Source of the DNA: Bugula neritina
Lineage: Eukaryota; Bryozoa; Gymnolaemata; Cheilostomatida; Bugulidae
NCBI GenBank assembly: GCA_964035545.1
Contig: CAXIUT010000073.1
Location: forward strand, 1 to 64,000
Reading direction: 5' to 3'
DNA length: 64,000 nucleotides
Position numbers and translations under genes: made by a program. Shown here piece after piece: positions 12,053-25,434 of the stretch. Below the pieces are notes generated by a model. The model searched no databases. It saw only the letters and a list, made by a program, of their open reading frames with translations, and was not told the origin of the DNA. Position 1 is the first letter of the stretch. The number at the start of each line of letters is the position of its first letter.

Positions 12053-13390
12053 AACTGTATTGGCACGTTGCCATTTGAGATTTGGTAATATTTCACATCA
12101 CAACAAACTCTTCAGAAAGTTAAGAAAATTAGTCTAGAAAGTTAATGAAATAAACCTACCAGAGAGAGTAAGCCAGATGTAACAAGTAGATCCAAAACAA
12201 GTTGATTAACAATTGAAGTTGAAATCTCCATGTAGTGAACACTTTAGTCCTAATGTCAAATGCAAACGTCTGCAACCAAACTGTGTAGACTTCATGAGCT
12301 GGTTAGCTGACAGGACTCATTAAAGTTCTTAACTCTTGTGTGTATAGTGATGCCCATCTTGAACTAGAGAGGGCTGACTGAAGACTGCTACTTTGTGAAA
12401 ATTGACAATGCATATTATTATTATTCATTGTTGAGATTCACGGCTGCCATAAACAATGATAAAATATTCATTGTTGGTACTAGTGAGTAGAATAAAATAT
12501 AATATAATAATTTCTTGACAGAAAAATAATATCATATACAGAATCTAACTTACCATAACTCTACAGTGCTTCACCTCTTCAACTTTTTCGGCAATGTCAT
12601 TTCCTACTAGTTAGAAGTACTAGCTGAATATAGGACTTTAAAACACAACCCTTCAATTCCATTGCACCAGCACCGGTTGCAAGATAGGTGTGTTGGGAGT
12701 TATCTTTCCTACAATTTTGTTCTTGGCGTTTATACGAAACAGACACAGGCTAATATTAGTTCTGTTATTTGCAAGAGTTTTTCTGTCTGGTTGTCCATCA
12801 GCAAAATTTTGCGCCTTGCAGTTTTTATGGAAATACCAGTGATGCTGGAAGACCTTTGCATTGTACACCCGCCTTCACTATTGAATTTAGATGTTTTATT
12901 TTCCCATCCCCTCTCCTGCCCCCCTGTCCCCTCTAACAACCAGCAATCCTGACTCATGTGAAATGTGTTATTGTTTTAGAGTTGGACCATGGGCCTACAG
13001 TATACGATTTGAAGCTTTATTGTTTACAGGCAGTCGAGATGAGTCACTGCTGAAACCCATTTTATTAGTAGACTATATTGCTCTTTAATCATCAGTTTTC
13101 ATATTAAAACAGAAAGCTCATCTGCAGCGCCATTTCACAGTATTATACTTTGCTAGAGCAATAACTAATTTTAGATGCCTTTGCAAACATATGAGAAATA
13201 AATGAGTCATTTTATGAAAAGAGGTGTTTGCAGCACTTGTCCACTTTTGATTTACACGTGGCATGGAAACTTTTGTAGTTTTAAATAATATCTCCAAACT
13301 CATCACTTGCATGTGTTTATATACATGATAAAGTTTTTCATGCAAAACTTGATGCCTGCTTCAAAGACACCAGTGCTTGATTACTGTGTT
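12053..13390 (+). repeat. Satellite unit 10, class B-e2, 1338 bp
   Basis: Class B sharing TTTCACATC and CCTACAATTTTG with unit 4. It differs from unit 4 in GAATCTAAC and a private A12640 (ACTTTAAAAC). G4 motif at 12903-12931. Confidence 0.97.
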
Positions 13391-14730
13391 AACTGTATTG
13401 GCACGTTGCCATTTGATATTTGGTAATATTTCGCATCACAACAAACTCTTCAGAAAGTTAAGAAAATTAGTCTAGAAAGTTAATAAAATAAACCTACCAG
13501 AGAGAGTAAGCCAGATGTAACAAGTAGATCCAAAACAAGTTGATTAACAATTGAAGTTGAAATCTCCATGTAGTGAACACTTTAGTCCTAATGTCAAATG
13601 CAAACGTCTGCAACCAAACTGTGTAGACTTCATGAGCTGGTTAGCTGACAGGACTCATTAAAGTTCTTAACTCTTGTGTGTATAGTGATGCCCATCTTGA
13701 ACTAGAGAGGGCTGACTGAAGACTGCTACTTTGTGAAAATTGACAATGCATATTATTATTATTCATTGTTGAGATTCACGGCTGCCATAAACAATGATAA
13801 AATATTCATTGTTGGTACTAGTGAGTAGAATAAAATATAATATAATAATTTCTTGACAGATAAATAATATCATATACAGAATCTAACTTACCATAACTCT
13901 ACAGTGCTTCACCTCTTCAACTTTTTCGGCAATGTTATTTCCTTCTAGTTAAAAGTACTAGCTGAATATAAGACTTTGAAACATAACCCTTCAATTTCAT
14001 TGCACCAGCACCGGTTGCAAGATAGGTGTGTTGGGAGTTATCTTTCCTAAAAATTTGTTTTCGGCGTTTATACGAAGCAGACACAGGCTAATATTAATTT
14101 TGTTATTTGCAAGAGTTTTTCTGTCTGATTGTCCATCAGCAAAATTGTTTGCGCCTTGCAGTTATTATGGAAATACCAGTGATGCTGGAAGACCTTTGCA
14201 TTGTACACCCGCCTTTACTATTGAATTTAGATGTTTTATTTTCCCATCCCCTCTCCTGCCCCCCTGTCCCCTCTAACAACCAGCAATCCTGACTCATGTG
14301 AAATGTGTTATTGTTTTAGAGTTGGACCATGGGCCTACAGTATACGATTTGAAGCCTTATTGTTTACAGGCAGTCGAGATGAGTCACTGCTGAAACCCAT
14401 TTTATTAGTAGACTATATTGCTCTTTAATCATCAGTTTTCATATTAAAACAAACAGCTCGTCTGCAGCGCCATTTCACAGTATTATACTTTGCTAGAGCA
14501 ATAACTAATTTTAGATGCCTTTGCAAACATATGAGAAATAAATGAGTCATTTTATGAAAAGAGGTGTTTGAAGCAATTGTCCACTTTTGATTTAGACGCG
14601 GCATGGAAACTTTTGTAGTTTCAAATAATATCTCCAAACTCATCACTTGCATGTGTTTATATGCTTGATAAAGTTTTTCATGCAAAACTTGATGCCTGCT
14701 TCAAAGACACCAGTGCTTAATTACTGTGTT
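13391..14730 (+). repeat. Satellite unit 11, class A-e1, 1340 bp
   Basis: Last A unit of the alternating region. A13485 is a private change (GTTAATAAAATAA). G4 motif at 14243-14271. No A unit follows until 38814. Confidence 0.97.
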
Positions 14731-16068
14731 AACTGTATTGGCACGTTGCCATTTGAGATTTGGTAATATTTCGCATCACAACAAACTCTTCAGAAAGTTA
14801 AGAAAATTAGTCTAGAAAGTTAATGAAATAAACCTACCAGAGAGAGTAAGCCAGATGTAACAAGTAGATCCAAAACAAGTTGATTAACAATTGAAGTTGA
14901 AATCTCCATGTAGTGAACACTTTAGTCCTAATGTCAAATGCAAACGTCTGCAACCAAACTGTGTAGACTTCATGAGCTGGTTAGCTGACAGGACTCATTA
15001 AAGTTCTTAACTCTTGTGTGTATAGTGATGCCCATCTTGAACTAGAGAGGGCTGACTGAAGACTGCTACTTTGTGAAAATTGACAATGCATATTATTATT
15101 ATTCATTGTTGAGATTCACGGCTGCCATAAACAATGATAAAATATTCATTGTTGGTACTAGTGAGTAGAATAAAATATAATATAATAATTTCTTGACAGA
15201 TAAATAATATCATATACAGAATATAACTTACCATAACTCTACAGTGCTTCACCTCTTCAACTTTTTCGGCAATGTTATTTCCTACTAGTTAGAAGTACTA
15301 GCTGAATATAGGACTTTGAAACACAACCCTTCAATTCCATTGCACCAGCACCGGTTGCAAGATAGGTGTGTTGGGAGTTATCTTTCCTAAAATTTTGTTC
15401 TTGGCGTTTATACGAAACAGACACAGGCTAATATTAGTTCTGTTATTTGCAAGAGTTTTTCTGTCTGGTTGTCCATCAGCAAATTTTTGCGCCTTGCAGT
15501 TTTTATGGAAATACTAGTGATGCTGGAAGACCTTTGCATTGTACACCCGCCTTCACTATTGAATTTAGATGTTTTATTTTCCCATCCCCTCTCCTGCCCC
15601 CCTGTCCCCTCTAACAACCAGCAATCCTGACTCATGTGAAATGTGTTATTGTTTTAGAGTTAGACCATGGGCCTACAGTATACGATTTGAAGCTTTATTG
15701 TTTACAGGCAGTCGAGATGAGTCACTGCTGAAACCCATTTTATTAGTAGACTATATTGCTCTTTAATCATCAGTTTTCATATTATAACAGAAAGCTCATC
15801 TGCAGCGCCATTTCACAGTATTATACTTTGCTAGAGCAATAACTAATTTTAGATGCCTTTGCAAACATATGCGAAATAAATGAGTCATTTTATGAAAAGA
15901 GGTGTTTGCAGCACTTGTCCACTTTTGATTTACACGTGGCATGGAAACTTTTGTAGTTTTAAATAATATCTCCAAACTCATCACTTGCATGTGTTTATAT
16001 ACATGATAAAGTTTTTCATGCAAAACTTGATGCCTGCTTCAAAGACACCAGTGCTTGATTACTGTGTT
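14731..16068 (+). repeat. Satellite unit 12, class T-e2, 1338 bp
   Basis: First class T copy: GCAAATTTTTGCG and ATACTAGTGATG. It also has ATATTATAACAG (T-e2 linked) and ATGCGAAATAA, the latter shared only with unit 16. A15662 is private. G4 motif at 15581-15609. Confidence 0.97.
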
Positions 16069-17406
16069 AACTGTATTGGCACGTTGCCATTTGATATTTG
16101 GTAATATTTCGCATCACAACAAACTCTTCAGAAAGTTAAGAAAATTAGTCTAGAAAGTTAATGAAATAAACCTACCAGAGAGAGTAAGCCAGATGTAACA
16201 AGTAGATCCAAAACAAGTTGATTAACAATTGAAGTTGAAATCTCCATGTAGTGAACACTTTAGTCCTAATGTCAAATGCAAACGTCTGCAACCAAACTGT
16301 GTAGACTTCATGAGCTGGTTAGCTGACAGGACTCATTAAAGTTCTTAACTCTTGTGTGTATAGTGATGCCCATCTTGAACTAGAGAGGGCTGACTGAAGA
16401 CTGCTACTTTGTGAAAATTGACAATGCATATTATTATTATTCATTGTTGAGATTCACGGCTGCCATAAACAATGATAAAATATTCATTGTTGGTACTAGT
16501 GAGTAGAATAAAATATAATATAATAATTTCTTGACAGATAAATAATATCATATACAGAATCCAACTTACCATAACTCTACAGTGCTTCACCTCTTCAACT
16601 TTTTCGGCAATGTTATTTCCTTCTAGTTAAAAGTACTAGCTGAATATTAGACTTTGAAACATAACCCTTCAATTTCATTGCACCAGCACCGGTTGCAAGA
16701 TAGGTGTGTTGGGAGTTATCTTTCCTAAAAATTTGTTTTCGGCGTTTATACGAAGCAGACACAGGCTAATATTAATTTTGTTATTTGCAAGAGTTTTTCT
16801 GTCTGGTTGTCCATCAGCAAAATTTTGCGCCTTGCAGTTTTTATGGAAATACCAGTGATGCTGGAAGACCTTTGCATTGTACACCCGCCTTTACTATTGA
16901 ATTTAGATGTTTAATTTTCCCATCCCCTCTCCTGCCCCCCTGTCCCCTTTAACAACCAGCAATCCTGACTCATGTGAAATGTGTTATTGTTTTAGAGTTG
17001 GACCATGGGCCTACAGTATACGATTTGAAGCTTTATTGTTTACAGGCAGTCGAGATGAGTCACTGCTGAAACCCATTTTATTAGTAGACTATATTGCTCT
17101 TTAATCATCAGTTTTCATATTAAAACAAACAGCTCATCTGCAGCGCCATTTCACAGTATTATACTTTGCTAGAGCAATAACTAATTTTAGATGCCTTTGC
17201 AAACATATGAGAAATAAATGAGTCATTTTATGAAAAGAGGTGTTTGCAGCAATTGTCCACTTTTGATTTAGACGCGGCATGGAAACTTTTGTAGTTTTAA
17301 ATAATATCTCCAAACTCATCACTTGCATGTGTTTATATGCTTGATAAAGTTTTTCATGCAAAACTTGATGCCTGCTTCAAAGACACCAGTGCTTAATTAC
17401 TGTGTT
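16069..17406 (+). repeat. Satellite unit 13, class K-e3, 1338 bp
   Basis: Class K with GAATCCAAC, shared only with unit 17. A16913 (GTTTAATTTTCC) is private. G4 motif at 16919-16947. Confidence 0.97.
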
Positions 17407-18744
17407 AACTGTATTGGCACGTTGCCATTTGATATTTGGTAATATTTCGCATCACAACAAACTCTTCAGAAAGTTAAGAAAATTAGTCTAGAAAGTTAAT
17501 GAAATAAACCTACCAGAGAGAGTAAGCCAGATGTAACAAGTAGATCCAAAACAAGTTGATTAACAATTGAAGTTGAAATCTCCATGTAGTGAACACTTTA
17601 GTCCTAATGTCAAATGCAAACGTCTGCAACCAAACTGTGTAGACTTCATGAGCTGGTTAGCTGACAGGACTCATTAAAGTTCTTAACTCTTGTGTGTATA
17701 GTGATGCCCATCTTGAACTAGAGAGGGCTGACTGAAGACTGCTACTTTGTGAAAATTGACAATGCATATTATTATTATTCATTGTTGAGATTCACGGCTG
17801 CCATAAACAATGATAAAATATTAATTGTTGGTACTAGTGAGTAGAATAAAATATAATATAATAATTTCTTGACAGATAAATAATATCATATACAGAATAT
17901 AACTTACCATAACTCTACAGTGCTTCACCTCTTCAACTTTTTCGGCAATGTCATTTCCTACTAGTTAGAAGTACTAGCTGAATATAGGACTTTGAAACAC
18001 AACCCTTCAATTCCATTGCACCAGCACCGGTTGCAAGATAGGTGTGTTGGGAGTTATCTTTCCTAAAATTTTGTTCTTGGCGTTTATACGAAACAGACAC
18101 AGGCTAATATTAGTTCTGTTATTTGCAAGAGTTTTTCTGTCTGGTTGTCCATCAGCAAAATTTTGCGCCTTGCAGTTTTTATGGAAATACCAGTGATGCT
18201 GGAAGACCTTTGCATTGTACACCCGCCTTCACTATTGAATTTAGATGTTTTATTTTCCCATCCCCTCTCCTGCCCCCCTGTCCCCTCTAACAACCAGCAA
18301 TCCTGACTCATGTGAAATGTGTTATTGTTTTAGAGTTGGACCATGGGCCTACAGTATACGATTTGAAGCTTTATTGTTTACAGGCAGTCGAGATGAGTCA
18401 CTGCTGAAACCCATTTTATTAGTAGACTATATTGCTCTTTAATCATCAGTTTTCATATTAAAACAGAAAGCTCATCTGCAGCGCCATTTCACAGTATTAT
18501 ACTTTGCTAGAGCAATAACTAATTTTAGATGCCTTTGCAAACATATGAGAAATAAATGAGTCATTTTATGAAAAGAGGTGTTTGCAGCACTTGTCCACTT
18601 TTGATTTACACGTGGCATGGAAACTTTTGTAGTTTTAAATAATATCTCCAAACTCATCACTTGCATGTGTTTATATACATGATAAAGTTTTTCATGCAAA
18701 ACTTGATGCCTGCTTCAAAGACACCAGTGCTTGATTACTGTGTT
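17407..18744 (+). repeat. Satellite unit 14, class B-e2, 1338 bp
   Basis: Class B resembling units 28 and 36. A17823 is private and disrupts the right arm of the hairpin. G4 motif at 18257-18285. Confidence 0.97.
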
Positions 18745-20082
18745 AACTGTATTGGCACGTTGCCATTTGATATTTGGTAATATTTCGCATCACAACAAAC
18801 TCTTCAGAAAGTTAAGAAAATTAGTCTAGAAAGTTAATGAAATAAACCTACCAGAGAGAGTAAGCCAGATGTAACAAGTAGATCCAAAACAAGTTGATTA
18901 ACAATTGAAGTTGAAATCTCCATGTAGTGAACACTTTAGTCCTAATGTCAAATGCAAACGTCTGCAACCAAACTGTGTAGACTTCATGAGCTGGTTAGCT
19001 GACAGGACTCATTAAAGTTCTTAACTCTTGTGTGTATAGTGTTGCCCATCTTGAACTAGAGAGGGCTGACTGAAGACTGCTACTTTGTGAAAATTGACAA
19101 TGCATATTATTATTATTCATTGTTGAGATTCACGGCTGCCATAAACAATGATAAAATATTCATTGTTGGTACTAGTGAGTAGAATAAAATATAATATAAT
19201 AATTTCTTGACAGATAAATAATATCATATACAGAATCTAACTTACCATAACTCTACAGTGCTTCACCTCTTCAACTTTTTCGGCAATGTTATTTCCTTCT
19301 AGTTAAAAGTACTAGCTGAATATTAGACTTTGAAACATAACCCTTCAATTCCATTGCACCAGCACCGGTTGCAAGATAGGTGTGTTGGGAGTTATCTTTC
19401 CTAAAATTTTGTTCTTGGCGTTTATACGAAACAGACACAGGCTAATATTAGTTCTGTTATTTGCAAGAGTTTTTCTGTCTGGTTGTCCATCAGCAAAATT
19501 TTGCGCCTTGCAGTTTTTATGGAAATACCAGTGATGCTGGAAGACCTTTGCATTGTACACCCGCCTTCACTATTGAATTTAGATGTTTTATTTTCCCATC
19601 CCCTCTCCTGCCCCCCTGTCCCCTCTAACAACCAGCAATCCTGACTCATGTGAAATGTGTTATTGTTTTAGAGTTGGACCATGGGCCTACAGTATACGAT
19701 TTGAAGCTTTATTGTTTACAGGCAGTCGAGATGAGTCACTGCTGAAACCCATTTTATTAGTAGACTATATTGCTCTTTAATCATCAGTTTTCATATTAAA
19801 ACAGAAAGCTCATCTGCAGCGCCATTTCACAGTATTATACTTTGCTAGAGCAATAACTAATTTTAGATGCCTTTGCAAACATATGAGAAATAAATGAGTC
19901 ATTTTATGAAAAGAGGTGTTTGAAGCAATTGTCCACTTTTGATTTAGACGCGGCATGGAAACTTTTGTAGTTTCAAATAATATCTCCAAACTCATCACTT
20001 GCATGTGTTTATATGCTTGATAAAGTTTTTCATGCAAAACTTGATGCCTGCTTCAAAGACACCAGTGCTTAATTACTGTGTT
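18745..20082 (+). repeat. Satellite unit 15, class B-e1 (mosaic), 1338 bp
   Basis: The upstream part is K-like (GAATATTAG, ACATAACCC), switching to class B from AATTCCAT. It has GTGTTGCCC near unit position 298. G4 motif at 19595-19623. Confidence 0.96.
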
Positions 20083-21420
20083 AACTGTATTGGCACGTTG
20101 CCATTTGAGATTTGGTAATATTTCGCATCACAACAAACTCTTCAGAAAGTTAAGAAAATTAGTCTAGAAAGTTAATGAAATAAACCTACCAGAGAGAGTA
20201 AGCCAGATGTAACAAGTAGATCCAAAACAAGTTGATTAACAATTGAAGTTGAAATCTCCATGTAGTGAACACTTTAGTCCTAATGTCAAATGCAAACGTC
20301 TGCAACCAAACTGTGTAGACTTCATGAGCTGGTTAGCTGACAGGACTCATTAAAGTTCTTAACTCTTGTGTGTATAGTGATGCCCATCTTGAACTAGAGA
20401 GGGCTGACTGAAGACTGCTACTTTGTGAAAATTGACAATGCATATTATTATTATTCATTGTTGAGATTCACGGCTGCCATAAACAATGATAAAATATTCA
20501 TTGTTGGTACTAGTGAGTAGAATAAAATATAATATAATAATTTCTTGACAGATAAATAATATCATATACAGAATATAACTTACCATAACTCTACAGTGCT
20601 TCACCTCTTCAACTTTTTCGGCAATGTTATTTCCTACTAGTTAGAAGTACTAGCTGAATATAGGACTTTGAAACACAACCCTTCAATTCCATTGCACCAG
20701 CACCGGTTGCAAGATAGGTGTGTTGGGAGTTATCTTTCCTAAAATTTTGTTCTTGGCGTTTATACGAAACAGACACAGGCTAATATTAGTTCTGTTATTT
20801 GCAAGAGTTTTTCTGTCTGGTTGTCCATCAGCAAATTTTTGCGCCTTGCAGTTTTTATGGAAATACTAGTGATGCTGGAAGACCTTTGCATTGTACACCC
20901 GCCTTCACTATTGAATTTAGATGTTTTATTTTCCCATCCCCTCTCCTGCCCCCCTGTCCCCTCTAACAACCAGCAATCCTGACTCATGTGAAATGTGTTA
21001 TTGTTTTAGAGTTGGACCATGGGCCTACAGTATACGATTTGAAGCTTTATTGTTTACAGGCAGTCGAGATGAGTCACTGCTGAAACCCATTTTATTAGTA
21101 GACTATATTGCTCTTTAATCATCAGTTTTCATATTATAACAGAAAGCTCATCTGCAGCGCCATTTCACAGTATTATACTTTGCTAGAGCAATAACTAATT
21201 TTAGATGCCTTTGCAAACATATGCGAAATAAATGAGTCATTTTATGAAAAGAGGTGTTTGCAGCACTTGTCCACTTTTGATTTACACGTGGCATGGAAAC
21301 TTTTGTAGTTTTAAATAATATCTCCAAACTCATCACTTGCATGTGTTTATATACATGATAAAGTTTTTCATGCAAAACTTGATGCCTGCTTCAAAGACAC
21401 CAGTGCTTGATTACTGTGTT
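20083..21420 (+). repeat. Satellite unit 16, class T-e2, 1338 bp
   Basis: Near-twin of unit 12, 5352 bp away: it shares ATATTATAACAG and ATGCGAAATAA but lacks the private A of unit 12. G4 motif at 20933-20961. Confidence 0.97.
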
Positions 21421-22758
21421 AACTGTATTGGCACGTTGCCATTTGATATTTGGTAATATTTCGCATCACAACAAACTCTTCAGAAAGTTAAGAAAATTAG
21501 TCTAGAAAGTTAATGAAATAAACCTACCAGAGAGAGTAAGCCAGATGTAACAAGTAGATCCAAAACAAGTTGATTAACAATTGAAGTTGAAATCTCCATG
21601 TAGTGAACACTTTAGTCCTAATGTCAAATGCAAACGTCTGCAACCAAACTGTGTAGACTTCATGAGCTGGTTAGCTGACAGGACTCATTAAAGTTCTTAA
21701 CTCTTGTGTGTATAGTGATGCCCATCTTGAACTAGAGAGGGCTGACTGAAGACTGCTACTTTGTGAAAATTGACAATGCATATTATTATTATTCATTGTT
21801 GAGATTCACGGCTGCCATAAACAATGATAAAATATTCATTGTTGGTACTAGTGAGTAGAATAAAATATAATATAATAATTTCTTGACAGATAAATAATAT
21901 CATATACAGAATCCAACTTACCATAACTCTACAGTGCTTCACCTCTTCAACTTTTTCGGCAATGTTATTTCCTTCTAGTTAAAAGTACTAGCTGAATATT
22001 AGACTTTGAAACATAACCCTTCAATTTCATTGCACCAGCACCGGTTGCAAGATAGGTGTGTTGGGAGTTATCTTTCCTAAAAATTTGTTTTCGGCGTTTA
22101 TACGAAGCAGACACAGGCTAATATTAATTTTGTTATTTGCAAGAGTTTTTCTGTCTGGTTGTCCATCAGCAAAATTTTGCGCCTTGCAGTTTTTATGGAA
22201 ATACCAGTGATGCTGGAAGACCTTTGCATTGTACACCCGCCTTTACTATTGAATTTAGATGTTTTATTTTCCCATCCCCTCTCCTGCCCCCCTGTCCCCT
22301 TTAACAACCAGCAATCCTGACTCATGTGAAATGTGTTATTGTTTTAGAGTTGGACCATGGGCCTACAGTATACGATTTGAAGCTTTATTGTTTACAGGCA
22401 GTCGAGATGAGTCACTGCTGAAACCCATTTTATTAGTAGACTATATTGCTCTTTAATCATCAGTTTTCATATTAAAACAAACAGCTCATCTGCAGCGCCA
22501 TTTCACAGTATTATACTTTGCTAGAGCAATAACTAATTTTAGATGCCTTTGCAAACATATGAGAAATAAATGAGTCATTTTATGAAAAGAGGTGTTTGCA
22601 GCAATTGTCCACTTTTGATTTAGACGCGGCATGGAAACTTTTGTAGTTTTAAATAATATCTCCAAACTCATCACTTGCATGTGTTTATATGCTTGATAAA
22701 GTTTTTCATGCAAAACTTGATGCCTGCTTCAAAGACACCAGTGCTTAATTACTGTGTT
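21421..22758 (+). repeat. Satellite unit 17, class K-e3, 1338 bp
   Basis: Near-twin of unit 13 (GAATCCAAC), with CCCCTTTAAC and ACAAACAGCTCATC. G4 motif at 22271-22299. Confidence 0.97.
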
Positions 22759-24096
22759 AACTGTATTGGCACGTTGCCATTTGATATTTGGTAATATTTC
22801 GCATCACAACAAACTCTTCAGAAAGTTAAGAAAATTAGTCTAGAAAGTTAATGAAATAAACCTACCAGAGAGAGTAAGCCAGATGTAACAAGTAGATCCA
22901 AAACAAGTTGATTAACAATTGAAGTTGAAATCTCCATGTAGTGAACACTTTAGTCCTAATGTCAAATGCAAACGTCTGCAACCAAACTGTGTAGACTTCA
23001 TGAGCTGGTTAGCTGACAGGACTCATTAAAGTTCTTAACTCTTGTGTGTATAGTGTTGCCCATCTTGAACTAGAGAGGGCTGACTGAAGACTGCTACTTT
23101 GTGAAAATTGACAATGCATATTATTATTATTCATTGTTGAGATTCACGGCTGCCATAAACAATGATAAAATATTCATTGTTGGTACTAGTGAGTAGAATA
23201 AAATATAATATAATAATTTCTTGACAGATAAATAATATCATATACAGAATCTAACTTACCATAACTCTACAGTGCTTCACCTCTTCAACTTTTTCGGCAA
23301 TGTTATTTCCTTCTAGTTAAAAGTACTAGCTGAATATTAGACTTTGAAACATAACCCTTCAATTCCATTGCACCAGCACCGGTTGCAAGATAGGTGTGTT
23401 GGGAGTTATCTTTCCTAAAATTTTGTTCTTGGCGTTTATACGAAACAGACACAGGCTAATATTAGTTCTGTTATTTGCAAGAGTTTTTCTGTCTGGTTGT
23501 CCATCAGCAAAATTTTGCGCCTTGCAGTTTTTATGGAAATACCAGTGATGCTGGAAGACCTTTGCATTGTACACCCGCCTTTACTATTGAATTTAGATGT
23601 TTTATTTTCCCATCCCCTCTCCTGCCCCCCTGTCCCCTTTAACAACCAGCAATCCTGACTCATGTGAAATGTGTTATTGTTTTAGAGTTGGACCATGGGC
23701 CTACAGTATACGATTTGAAGCTTTATTGTTTACAGGCAGTCGAGATGAGTCACTGCTGAAACCCATTTTATTAGTAGACTATATTGCTCTTTAATCATCA
23801 GTTTTCATATTAAAACAAACAGCTCATCTGCAGCGCCATTTCACAGTATTATACTTTGCTAGAGCAATAACTAATTTTAGATGCCTTTGCAAACATATGA
23901 GAAATAAATGAGTCATTTTATGAAAAGAGGTGTTTGAAGCAATTGTCCACTTTTGATTTAGACGCGGCATGGAAACTTTTGTAGTTTCAAATAATATCTC
24001 CAAACTCATCACTTGCATGTGTTTATATGCTTGATAAAGTTTTTCATGCAAAACTTGATGCCTGCTTCAAAGACACCAGTGCTTAATTACTGTGTT
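22759..24096 (+). repeat. Satellite unit 18, class B-e1 (mosaic), 1338 bp
   Basis: Like unit 15 it has GTGTTGCCC and the K-to-B switch at AATTCCAT. It carries CCGCCTTTAC and CCCCTTTAAC from a K-type source further on. G4 motif at 23609-23637. Confidence 0.96.
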
Positions 24097-25434
24097 AACT
24101 GTATTGGCACGTTGCCATTTGAGATTTGGTAATATTTCGCATCACAACAAACTCTTCAGAAAGTTAAGAAAATTAGTCTAGAAAGTTAATGAAATAAACC
24201 TACCAGAGAGAGTAAGCCAGATGTAACAAGTAGATCCAAAACAAGTTGATTAACAATTGAAGTTGAAATATCCATGTAGTGAACACTTTAGTCCTAATGT
24301 CAAATGCAAACGTCTGCAACCAAACTGTGTAGACTTCATGAGCTGGTTAGCTGACAGGACTCATTAAAGTTCTTAACTCTTGTGTGTATAGTGATGCCCA
24401 TCTTGAACTAGAGAGGGCTGACTGAAGACTGCTACTTTGTGAAAATTGACAATGCATATTATTATTATTCATTGTTGAGATTCACGGCTGCCATAAACAA
24501 TGATAAAATATTCATTGTTGGTACTAGTGAGTAGAATAAAATATAATATAATAATTTCTTGACAGATAAATAATATCATATACAGAATATAACTTACCAT
24601 AACTCTACAGTGCTTCACCTCTTCAACTTTTTCGGCAATGTTATTTCCTACTAGTTAGAAGTACTAGCTGAATATAGGACTTTGAAACACAACCCTTCAA
24701 TTCCATTGCACCAGCACCGGTTGCAAGATAGGTGTGTTGGGAGTTATCTTTCCTAAAATTTTGTTCTTGGCGTTTATACGAAACAGACACAGGCTAATAT
24801 TAGTTCTGTTATTTGCAAGAGTTTTTCTGTCTGGTTGTCCATCAGCAAATTTTTGCGCCTTGCAGTTTTTATGGAAATACTAGTGATGCTGGAAGACCTT
24901 TGCATTGTACACCCGCCTTCACTATTGAATTTAGATGTTTTATTTTCCCATCCCCTCTCCTGCCCCCCTGTCCCCTTTAACAACCAGCAATCCTGACTCA
25001 TGTGAAATGTGTTATTGTTTTAGAGTTGGACCATGGGCCTACAGTATACGATTTGAAGCTTTATTGTTTACAGGCAGTCGAGATGAGTCACTGCTGAAAC
25101 CCATTTTATTAGTAGACTATATTGCTCTTTAATCATCAGTTTTCATATTAAAACAAACAGCTCATCTGCAGCGCCATTTCACAGTATTATACTTTGCTAG
25201 AGCAATAACTAATTTTAGATGCCTTTGCAAACATATGAGAAATAAATGAGTCATTTTATGAAAAGAGGTGTTTGCAGCAATTGTCCACTTTTGATTTAGA
25301 CGCGGCATGGAAACTTTTGTAGTTTTAAATAATATCTCCAAACTCATCACTTGCATGTGTTTATATGCTTGATAAAGTTTTTCATGCAAAACTTGATGCC
25401 TGCTTCAAAGACACCAGTGCTTAATTACTGTGTT
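24097..25434 (+). repeat. Satellite unit 19, class T-e3 (mosaic), 1338 bp
   Basis: Class T up to the C-rich tract, then K-type (CCCCTTTAAC, ACAAACAGCTCATC, e3). It has the rare GAAATATCC. G4 motif at 24947-24975. Confidence 0.96.

Larger units (their letters stand above)
1..14730 (+). repeat. Region I: A-B alternating dimer array (2678-bp higher-order repeat)
   Basis: Units 1-11 alternate strictly between class A (1340 bp) and class B (1338 bp): A B A B A B A B A B A. The dimer period is 2678 bp, with A units at 1, 2679, 5357, 8035, 10713 and 13391. All A units end e1. B units end in either the e3 form with a CATCC variant (units 2, 6, 8) or the e2 form (units 4, 10). The unit after each A copy always carries G at unit position 27, so variation is linked across the arbitrary unit boundary. 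Confidence 0.93.
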
